From Candidatus Odinarchaeota archaeon (GTDB taxonomy: Archaea; Asgardarchaeota; Baldrarchaeia; Baldrarchaeales; DXJG01), in NCBI GenBank assembly GCA_021158895.1, contig JAGGSW010000124.1, positions 1 to 8,087 of the forward strand: a stretch of DNA of 8,087 bases, written 5' to 3'. The notes under the pieces were generated by a model. It was not told where the DNA came from. It ran no database searches and saw only the letters and a list, made by a program, of their open reading frames with translations. A program made the translations under genes and the position numbers. Positions 1-5,705 of the stretch are shown here, piece after piece. How positions within the stretch are numbered: the stretch's first letter is position 1; every line of letters starts with the position of its first letter.

Positions 1-378
1 CAATAATAATCTACATCACTTAAAACTTTAGGTTCAAATACCTATATAACTCATTTTTATATTTCTATTGTGGGAAGGAGTTAATTTAATTATGATAATA
101 GATGTCATTTTACGATGAGCATGCAAGTGTTTTATATAAGTTTTGCAGAGTTTTGTAATAATTGCTTCCTTTTTCTCTAGATTTTCTTTTTTGGCGGAAA
201 AGAGATATAACAAATTGCTTTGGGAGAATGTTGTTAGGGTATCTGATGTATTTCCTTTATCATAATTAACATTGAGTTATGTATAGATTCGACTTGGAAA
301 AGAAGTTAGTAAATTTTTTATGACGAGACGAATAAGTTAGCTGTAGCAATTAGTGCTAAAATTTGGGGAGGTTTTGTC
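1..378. other. Non-coding leader upstream of the acyl-CoA dehydrogenase gene
   Basis: No credible coding sequence is seen here. All three plus frames hit stops within the first 30 bases, and the minus strand gives only tiny ORFs, so no neighbouring gene runs in from the left. The stretch holds a small hairpin (29-33 with 40-44, loop 34-39) followed by T-rich sequence, a TATA-like box (130-139), a T-rich tract (174-192), a weak hairpin (185-190 with 198-203), and a perfect 5-bp inverted repeat (344-348 with 354-358) just before the ribosome binding site of the next gene. If the TATA-like box is used, the transcript has a leader of roughly 200 bases, which is long for an archaeon. A promoter closer to the gene would be an alternative, but none is obvious. 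Confidence 0.6.
130..139 (+). promoter_or_regulatory. Candidate archaeal TATA box for the acyl-CoA dehydrogenase gene
   Basis: TTTTATATAA matches the archaeal TATA-box consensus better than anything else upstream of 379. Initiation would be expected about 25 bases downstream, near 160-165. No clear BRE precedes it and the distance to the start codon is large, so this is a candidate only. Confidence 0.35.
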
Positions 379-1584
379 ATGGACTTCTCATTCACAGAAG
401 AGCAAGAACTATTTAGACAAGCCGTTAGAGAGTGGTGTGAGAAAAACTTAAGCTTAGAAAAAGTTAGAGAGATGGATGAAAAAGAAGAAATGCCCATGGA
501 TGTTATAAAGGGCATGGCAGACCTAGGACTACTTCTAATGACCGTTCCAGAGGAACATGGCGGAACCGGTTCCGATTGGGTTACTGCCTGTATAGCCGCT
601 GAAGAGTTAGCGTACGCAGATATTAGCATAGCTGTTCCAGTTTTCTTCCTAGTTGAGTCCTCATGGGGATATGTTATTGACAGGTATTGTTCTGAAGAAG
701 TTCGAGAAAAATATATCAAAAAAGCGATAAGGGGAGAAGCTTTCGTAGGTATAGCAACTACAGAACCTGGTGGCGGATCAGACATAGCATCAGTTAAAAC
801 AACTGCTAAGAAAGAAGGAGATGAATGGGTAATCAACGGTGAAAAAATATACATCAGCGGTACCGAAGAAGCAAAGAAAATGGGCGGTGGATACTTTATC
901 ATAGCGAGAACCGATCCCAAACTCGGCCACAGAGGTATGACCGCATTCTTCCTGCCCATAGATGCTCCTGGGGTAGAGATAACAAAAAGATACGATGACA
1001 TGGGTAGAATGGGTATCTCCACTGGCGGCTTCGTAATGAACGATGTTAGATTGTCAGATGAGTATGTACTTGGGGAAGTAAACAAAGGTTTCTACTATAC
1101 AATGGAAGGATTTGACTTAGCCAGACTTCTTATCGGCGCAACATCTGTGGGAGCAACACAACGCGCACTTGAAATTGGAATGGACTACACAAAGCAACGT
1201 ATACTCTTCGGAAGACCTCTAGCAAAATTTGAAGGAATACAATTTGAAATGGCAGACTTATGGGCTCGAAACGAAGCGCTCAGATCACTTGTATATAGAA
1301 CTGCGTGGATGGTTAACGAAAAATACAGCACTGGACGATTTGGACCTCTTGAAGTTTCAAAATTCATATCGGCAGTTAAACTACTAGGACCACCTCTAGC
1401 ATTCAGAACATTCGAGAAGGCTATGATATGGCTTGGCGCCTACGGATATACAAGAGAATGCCCGCTTGAAATGGGACTAAGAGGGATCATGTCCTACTGT
1501 GTCGGTGCTGAAGGAGGACTAAATATTCAAAGAATAATCATAGCAAGAGAATTACTTGGAAGAGAATACGTACCATACAAATAA
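379..1584 (+). CDS. Acyl-CoA dehydrogenase (FAD flavoprotein)
   Basis: Oxidises an acyl-CoA to the trans-2-enoyl-CoA and passes electrons to an electron-transfer flavoprotein in the cytosol; it could run in reverse as an enoyl-CoA reductase. At 401 residues it has normal family length. In order there are the helical N-domain (about 1-118), the beta domain with the family signature ATTEPGGGSDIAS (126-138), and the helical C-domain with KQRILFGRPL (272-281). The C-terminal GAEGGLNIQR (376-385) aligns with YEGTSEIQ of short-chain enzymes and makes E378 the likely catalytic base. Departures from the usual pattern are Gly where EGT has Thr, IWLGAYGY (350-357) where Q-x-x-GGxG is common, and RG where RD is common (368-369). 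The substrate cannot be read from the sequence. The ATG is supported by GGGGAGG at 365-371, seven bases upstream. It is a single-gene unit facing the etfBA pair, its likely electron partner. Confidence 0.95.
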   Translation: MDFSFTEEQELFRQAVREWCEKNLSLEKVREMDEKEEMPMDVIKGMADLGLLLMTVPEEHGGTGSDWVTACIAAEELAYADISIAVPVFFLVESSWGYVIDRYCSEEVREKYIKKAIRGEAFVGIATTEPGGGSDIASVKTTAKKEGDEWVINGEKIYISGTEEAKKMGGGYFIIARTDPKLGHRGMTAFFLPIDAPGVEITKRYDDMGRMGISTGGFVMNDVRLSDEYVLGEVNKGFYYTMEGFDLARLLIGATSVGATQRALEIGMDYTKQRILFGRPLAKFEGIQFEMADLWARNEALRSLVYRTAWMVNEKYSTGRFGPLEVSKFISAVKLLGPPLAFRTFEKAMIWLGAYGYTRECPLEMGLRGIMSYCVGAEGGLNIQRIIIARELLGREYVPYK

Positions 1585-1596
1585 AACAGCCAAATT

Positions 1597-1621
1597 CCCT
1601 TTTTTATTTTCTAAAATAAAA
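1597..1621. terminator. Bidirectional T-rich terminator between convergent genes
   Basis: The 57-base gap between the acyl-CoA dehydrogenase and etfA holds a perfect AT-only inverted repeat: TTTTATTTT (1602-1610), a two-base centre CT, and AAAATAAAA (1613-1621). CCC plus a T run precedes it on the plus strand. Each strand therefore reads a T-rich tract just after its stop codon, as archaeal termination requires. The stem itself is weak, so the T tracts are the better evidence. Confidence 0.55.
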
Positions 1622-1641
1622 GTAGAGAAATAAGTAAGATG

Positions 1642-2616
1642 TCATTTTAATAATTTTTTGAAAGCTTCTGTTAAGGCAGGAACTACTTTGTAGAGATCGC
1701 CAACTATTCCATAGTCCGCCGCCTTAAATATTGGAGCTTCCTCGTCTTTGTTTATTGCTACGATTATCTTTGAATCCATTATACCTGCTGTATGTTGAAT
1801 AGCTCCCGAAATACCGACTGCTATGTAAAGTTTTGGTTTAATTTTAACGCCTGAGATACCGATCCAATTTGTGAACCATCCATAGTCAGCTGCAATAGGC
1901 CTTGTACATCCAACTTGACCACCTAAAACTTTTGCCAGTTCTTCTAGCAACTTGAAATCTTCTTTGCTTCTTAATCCTCTTCCACCTGCAATGATTATTG
2001 GTGCTTCTTCCAGCCTTACTCCCGCAATTTCCTTTTTCCTTTTTTCTACGATCTTGGTTTTAGGTTCCTTTACATCAACATCAACCCTTACTACTTCACC
2101 TGTTCTATCGCTTGGCGCAGGTTTCTCAAATACATGTGGTGGAACTGTTGCTATTTGCGGCTTTACGCGAGATACTTCTATTGCAATGGATGAACCTCCA
2201 TACACTAAACGGTTTACCACTAATCTTCCCTCTTCATCAATATCCAGCTTTGAACATTCGGTCATGCATCCTGTGTTTAATCTTGTTGCAAGTCTTGGAG
2301 CAAGTTCTTTCCCTCTTTTCGTAGCACCGATCAAAATTACTTCTGGTTTATAATCGCTGGCCAATTTTGAAAGAACATCCGTATAAGGCTCTACATTGAA
2401 CTGTTCTAGAAGAGGATTGTCAACCACGTAAACTTTGTCAGCTCCATGTTTAATAAGTTCTTTTCCACGTTCATCTTCAATGTTATGGCCTACTAGCACT
2501 GCTGATAATTCTGTTTGAAGTTTGTCAGCAATTTCTCTTCCCTTACCTAGCAACTCCAAGAAAATTTCAAAATTCTCGGAGAAAACCATAACACCCTTAA
2601 ATTCATTTAAACCCAT
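1642..2616 (-). CDS. etfA: Electron transfer flavoprotein alpha subunit
   Basis: Binds the electron-carrying FAD of the EtfAB heterodimer and shuttles electrons between acyl-CoA dehydrogenase and a downstream acceptor. Its 324 residues suit the family. The N-terminal alpha/beta domain (about 8-165) is followed by the FAD domain: IIAGGRGL (208-215), GCTRP with the flavin Arg (R239), and the full alpha-subunit signature LYIAVGISGAIQH...AIN (263-289). It closes with DEEAPIFKAADYGIVGDL (291-308). In the flavin loop GQTGK of human EtfA (Q265, T266, K268) is replaced by GISGV (253-257), which could shift flavin potential. No extra ferredoxin domain is fused. The start codon lies six bases after the etfB stop, and GGGGG (2626-2630) overlaps the end of etfB as its ribosome binding site, so the pair is cotranscribed and probably translationally coupled. 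Confidence 0.96.
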   Translation of the reverse strand: MGLNEFKGVMVFSENFEIFLELLGKGREIADKLQTELSAVLVGHNIEDERGKELIKHGADKVYVVDNPLLEQFNVEPYTDVLSKLASDYKPEVILIGATKRGKELAPRLATRLNTGCMTECSKLDIDEEGRLVVNRLVYGGSSIAIEVSRVKPQIATVPPHVFEKPAPSDRTGEVVRVDVDVKEPKTKIVEKRKKEIAGVRLEEAPIIIAGGRGLRSKEDFKLLEELAKVLGGQVGCTRPIAADYGWFTNWIGISGVKIKPKLYIAVGISGAIQHTAGIMDSKIIVAINKDEEAPIFKAADYGIVGDLYKVVPALTEAFKKLLK

Positions 2617-2622
2617 ATATCA

Positions 2623-3489
2623 TTACCCCCTTAATACGCCCTCCTTAAGTATCGTCTTTACAAGTTCTTCTGCAGCTTCTTCTATGGTTTCAGCCTTTAC
2701 AATGATACCTTTTCTCTCAACTTTTGGAACTGTGACTTTGAGTATTTGCACGGCTGACCCTTCGGTTCCGACATTTTCTTTAGAAATCCCAAGATCGCTT
2801 GCTGTCCATGTGTTAATTGGCTTTCTTGATGCTTTCATAATGTCTCTTAGTGAAGGTATTCTAGGTTCGTTTATCTCTCTTGTAACTGTCAAGAGAACCG
2901 GCATTTCTGCCTCAACTGTCTCATATTCTTCTTCTAAGTCTTTCTCTGCAATTATCTTATTTCCCTCTATAGTAACTTTTCTTACATAGGTTATCTGTGG
3001 TATGTCTAAGAGTTCTGCAAGCCTTGGGCCAACCTGTGCTGAAAGACCGTCAAGTGTCATTTCTCCGCAAATTATCAAATCGTATTCCCCTAGCTTCTCT
3101 ATAGCTTTCGCTAGTACACGTGCAGTCGCCAATGTATCCGAGTTTTCAAATATAGGATCACTTAGAAGGTAGGCTTCATCTACTCCCATGGCTAATGTTT
3201 CCCTAAGTGCTGTCTTAGCTTCGGAAGGACCCATTGTAATGGCTATTACCTTACCTCCATGTTTTTCCTTTATCTTTATCGCTTCCTCAAGTGCGTTTTT
3301 ATCTACATCACTTATTTTTCTTGGAATACCAACTGTTATTGGTGTTTGTGTATTGGGGTCCACCTTAATTTCCTTAATATCAACTATCTGCTTAAAAGGT
3401 ACTATTATCGTAGGCAAGGCTCTCACCACGCTATTTTTTAAACTTTGGTGATTATCATTTGTTGTTAGCGAAGATATATCGAACGGCAT
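2623..3489 (-). CDS. etfB: Electron transfer flavoprotein beta subunit
   Basis: Partner of EtfA; binds AMP or, in bifurcating ETFs, a second FAD that exchanges hydride with NAD(H). The conserved fold begins at about residue 26 (PTIIVPFKQIVD). ITMGPSEA (84-91), the nucleotide loop DGLSAQVGP (147-155) and the beta-subunit signature (181-201, from AEKDLEEEYE to PVLLT) follow. The loop resembles DGDTAQVGP of bifurcating ETFs more than the loop of human-type ETFs. The outermost ATG is given here, making 288 residues, but the first ~24 are polar, unlike the family, and have no well-placed Shine-Dalgarno. Better starts may be GTG at 3429 or 3426, or TTG at 3417, the last having GGTGAG four bases upstream and matching the usual family N-terminus. 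First gene of the etfBA operon. Confidence 0.95.
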   Translation of the reverse strand: MPFDISSLTTNDNHQSLKNSVVRALPTIIVPFKQIVDIKEIKVDPNTQTPITVGIPRKISDVDKNALEEAIKIKEKHGGKVIAITMGPSEAKTALRETLAMGVDEAYLLSDPIFENSDTLATARVLAKAIEKLGEYDLIICGEMTLDGLSAQVGPRLAELLDIPQITYVRKVTIEGNKIIAEKDLEEEYETVEAEMPVLLTVTREINEPRIPSLRDIMKASRKPINTWTASDLGISKENVGTEGSAVQILKVTVPKVERKGIIVKAETIEEAAEELVKTILKEGVLRG

Positions 3490-3500
3490 TTTATAAAAAA
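3490..3500 (-). promoter_or_regulatory. Candidate TATA element for etfBA
   Basis: Read on the minus strand the sequence is TTTTTTATAAA, just upstream of the outer etfB ATG. If used, transcription would begin around 3465-3475, downstream of that ATG, and would force the shorter GTG/TTG start of etfB. A rival box, CTTATATATC (about 3649-3658, minus strand), lies immediately past the stop of the HdrA-like gene and would allow the longer protein. The sequence does not decide between them. Confidence 0.35.
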
Positions 3501-3665
3501 TTAACTATCTCACCGATTGCTACTTCACCGGTATTATATGCTAGTACTAAGGATGTAGTTGATTAGAAAATGATTAATAGAACGTTTTAAAATGTCAACT
3601 TAAATACGCAAAGACTACTGCAACATTGTAAATCTGATCAGGCTTTTTGATATATAAGGATACAG

Positions 3666-4964
3666 TTATAGCTCTGTGAGTGCTTCCATAATTCTTATAG
3701 CTGCTGTTGAAGCGTGCTCAATGGTTTCGGTTATATTTTTTGGTCCTTGGACGGTTCCTGCTAGGAAAATTCCTTTTGTTTGTGTTTCTGTAGTATTAAG
3801 TTTTAGGTCTTTCTCTTGGAAGAAGCCATACTGACTTAAAGGTAGATTGAGAACTTCTCGTATCGCTGTACATGGTATTATGGCTGTTTCCAGTACAACA
3901 AGGTCCGCTATTATGGACAGCAACTTATGTGTTGCTGTATCGAAAATCTCTACGTTTAATGAACCGTCTGGTAGTGGTCTAATTTCCGATGGTTGACCAT
4001 GAATAAGGGTAATGCCGCTTCTTCTAACTTCTTGGTAAAATTCTTCAAGTCCTTTGCCAGATGTTCGAATATCTATGTAACAAATGTAAGCATCAACATT
4101 TTCACCATATTGTTTCTTTAAAATATATGCGTGTTTTAAGGCGTTTGGACAGCCAATTCTGCAACAGTATGTTTGATATTTTTTATCTCTAGAACCGACA
4201 CACAGCAGGAAAACTACACTTTTGGGCTCTTTTCCATCGCTTACCCTAACTATCCTTCCATTTGTTGGTCCTTCTGGATGAGCTAATCTCTCGTATTCTA
4301 GCCCTGTAATTACGTTTTTGTAAGTACCATAGCCGTATTGGGTTATTTTTCTCGCATCAAAAAGATCAAAGCCTGTTGCAAGTACAATCGCATCTACTTT
4401 TAAATCTATGTCAATGGGGGTTTGAGAGAGATCTATTGCATTTTCAGGGCAGACTTCAACGCAAGCTTTACATTCATTACCCTTAAAATGAAGGCAGTTA
4501 TCTTCATCAATAAGATAAGTCTTCGGGAAAGCTTTAAACGGCATATAAATAGCCTTTCGATACGATAAGCCCATTTCATTTTCCCTGGGTATTGAAACAG
4601 GGCAGACCTCAACACATTTTCCACATGCCGTGCACTTCTTTTCATCGACATACCTAGGTTCCTTTACGATCTTTACCTTGAAATCTCCAAAAGTTCCATT
4701 TACCTCCTTTACTTCCGCGTTAGTTAAAATCTGTACATTGGAATAATTAGAGACTTCAGAGATCTTTTGTAACACTATTTTATCTGCATCGGTTAATGTC
4801 GGAAAAACAGTAGAAAGTAGGGAAACATGGCCACCTAGGCTGGGAAGCCGTTCAACGAGATATACTTTTATTCCGAATTTTGCTAGGTCACTGGCCACTT
4901 GAAGACCTGCTATTCCACCACCAATTATTAAAACCGATTTTTCGTCAAACTTAAGATGTTTCAT
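3666..4964 (-). CDS. hdrA: HdrA-like FAD/iron-sulfur oxidoreductase, short form
   Basis: Flavin and iron-sulfur hub of a heterodisulfide-reductase-like complex, probably cytosolic and paired with the HdrC and HdrB encoded divergently. Numbered from the ATG at 4964 (432 residues): FAD-binding GGGIAG (15-20) with acidic E38 closing the Rossmann motif; an inserted ferredoxin unit with CTACGKCVEVCP (111-122) and a second, widely spaced cluster site C157, C165, C168, C172; ATG (196-198); LLCVGSRD (254-261) with C267, C268 and C272; and the C-terminal flavin motif GIFLAGTVQGPKNI (398-411). Methanogen HdrA is about 650 residues, so this protein lacks the N-terminal cluster domain and the C-terminal ferredoxin domain. 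An in-frame ATG at 5033 would add 23 residues but has no ribosome binding site, whereas GGGTGAT sits directly before 4964. QmoA and sHdrA-type proteins are related alternatives. Confidence 0.9.
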   Translation of the reverse strand: MKHLKFDEKSVLIIGGGIAGLQVASDLAKFGIKVYLVERLPSLGGHVSLLSTVFPTLTDADKIVLQKISEVSNYSNVQILTNAEVKEVNGTFGDFKVKIVKEPRYVDEKKCTACGKCVEVCPVSIPRENEMGLSYRKAIYMPFKAFPKTYLIDEDNCLHFKGNECKACVEVCPENAIDLSQTPIDIDLKVDAIVLATGFDLFDARKITQYGYGTYKNVITGLEYERLAHPEGPTNGRIVRVSDGKEPKSVVFLLCVGSRDKKYQTYCCRIGCPNALKHAYILKKQYGENVDAYICYIDIRTSGKGLEEFYQEVRRSGITLIHGQPSEIRPLPDGSLNVEIFDTATHKLLSIIADLVVLETAIIPCTAIREVLNLPLSQYGFFQEKDLKLNTTETQTKGIFLAGTVQGPKNITETIEHASTAAIRIMEALTEL

Positions 4965-4967
4965 AAG

Positions 4968-4974
4968 ATCACCC
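4968..4974 (-). promoter_or_regulatory. Ribosome binding site that decides the HdrA-like start
   Basis: On the minus strand GGGTGAT-CTT-ATG places a strong match to the GGAGGTGATC Shine-Dalgarno consensus three bases before the ATG at 4964. The upstream ATG at 5033 is preceded only by an A/T-rich stretch without such a match. This favours the 432-residue protein. Confidence 0.6.
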
Positions 4975-5005
4975 GCGTCATGTTTTCGAAAGTCACAACA
5001 TGGGT

Positions 5006-5050
5006 TTTCAAACTTCAACCAAAGCATTTTCATACGATTTCAAACTTCAA
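5006..5050. repeat. Pair of 13-bp direct repeats in the hdrA/hdrC divergent region
   Basis: TTTCAAACTTCAA occurs identically at 5006-5018 and 5038-5050, 32 bases apart start to start, close to three helical turns. A degenerate copy in the opposite orientation, TTGAAACTTGA, lies at 5147-5157 near the expected hdrC start of transcription. With the favoured hdrA-like start (4964) both perfect copies are non-coding, which suits an operator. With the longer start the first copy would encode Leu-Lys-Phe-Glu. Confidence 0.45.
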
Positions 5051-5127
5051 GTATTTCCGTTTTGTTGTTCAAATAACGATAGCCCTTCTCACACATACTA
5101 TAAGGGGTAAATATTTTATGTTAATTT

Positions 5128-5138
5128 GGTTTTAAATG
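5128..5138 (+). promoter_or_regulatory. Candidate TATA box for hdrCB
   Basis: GGTTTTAAATG fits a weak archaeal TATA element. Initiation about 25 bases downstream (near 5160) would give a leader of roughly 30 bases containing AAAGGTG (5178-5184), seven bases before the hdrC ATG. A rival A/T-rich stretch lies at 5108-5119. Confidence 0.35.
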
Positions 5139-5191
5139 TTGTTAGCTTGAAACTTGATTCTTGCTTTCGAGAGGATTAAAGGTGTTCTAAA

Positions 5192-5704
5192 ATGACAGTA
5201 GTAGATTTAATGTCTGAAGCAAAAATGAACGTTGAACTGAGATCGAAAGCTATCGAAAAGGGACGATACGAACTTTATAACTGTTTCCAGTGCATGCGTT
5301 GTACTAGTGGTTGCACTTCGATGAAGCTGCTTGAACTTAAACCCCACCAGGTCGTAACAATGGTTAAACTAGGGCTTATAGATGAATTAATAACGTCAGG
5401 AATAATATGGACATGCGCGATGTGTTTAAAGTGTACAGAAAGATGTCCTCAAGATGCAGCGCCAAGCGATCTAATAACAGCTCTAAGAAATCTAGCCTTT
5501 GATATGGAGGCTAATGTCCCAGAAGCTTATCTCAAGGTTGTTAGTACGGTTCTTGAAGTAGGTCTAATCCAGGAGGAGCAAAAGGTCACATCAAGAGATT
5601 TCGAAGTATATGATAGGGGACAACTAAATCTACCAAAAATTTCGAAGCCCGGCGAGATTTTTAAAAACAATTTGTTGATTCTCTTAACTCCGGAGGAGGA
5701 CTAA
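5192..5704 (+). CDS. hdrC: HdrC-like iron-sulfur subunit of heterodisulfide reductase
   Basis: Electron wire between the HdrA-like flavoprotein and HdrB. The 170-residue protein carries two [4Fe-4S] sites in the HdrC arrangement: CFQCMRCTSGC (C31, C34, C37, C41) and CAMCLKCTERCP (C75, C78, C81, C85). Between them is the family helix with PHQVVTMVKLG (51-61) and an IIWTC lead-in (71-75). The first site lacks the usual Pro after its fourth Cys, a mild variation. There are no membrane segments, so it is not the HdrE-linked membrane type. The C-terminal ~60 residues are not recognised beyond this. The start is supported by AAAGGTG seven bases upstream. Its stop codon is separated from the hdrB ATG by one base, so the two are an operon. 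Confidence 0.92.
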   Translation: MTVVDLMSEAKMNVELRSKAIEKGRYELYNCFQCMRCTSGCTSMKLLELKPHQVVTMVKLGLIDELITSGIIWTCAMCLKCTERCPQDAAPSDLITALRNLAFDMEANVPEAYLKVVSTVLEVGLIQEEQKVTSRDFEVYDRGQLNLPKISKPGEIFKNNLLILLTPEED

Positions 5705-5705
5705 A

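Noticed and set aside
29..44. GGTTCAAAT resembling a tRNA T-arm
   Set aside because: The loop would be six bases with a T-A closing pair instead of the required G53-C61, and no D-arm or anticodon arm is visible in the window.
92..118. Eight-codon ORF preceded by GGGAAGGAG
   Set aside because: The ribosome-binding-like sequence is attractive, but the spacing is long and nothing supports a translated peptide; possible leader peptide only.
318..1085. 255-codon open frame on the minus strand opposite the acyl-CoA dehydrogenase gene
   Set aside because: Its Ser/Pro-rich translation matches no family and it lies wholly antisense to a gene with clear signatures and a ribosome binding site, so it is a shadow frame.
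100..1649. 13-base sequence AGATGTCATTTTA occurring at 100-112 and 1637-1649
   Set aside because: In 8 kb of AT-rich DNA one distant 13-base match is expected by chance, and one copy overlaps the etfA stop.
2522..2989. 155-codon plus-strand open frame across the etfA/etfB junction
   Set aside because: Low-complexity Ser/Ile/Phe translation antisense to two well-recognised genes; a shadow frame.
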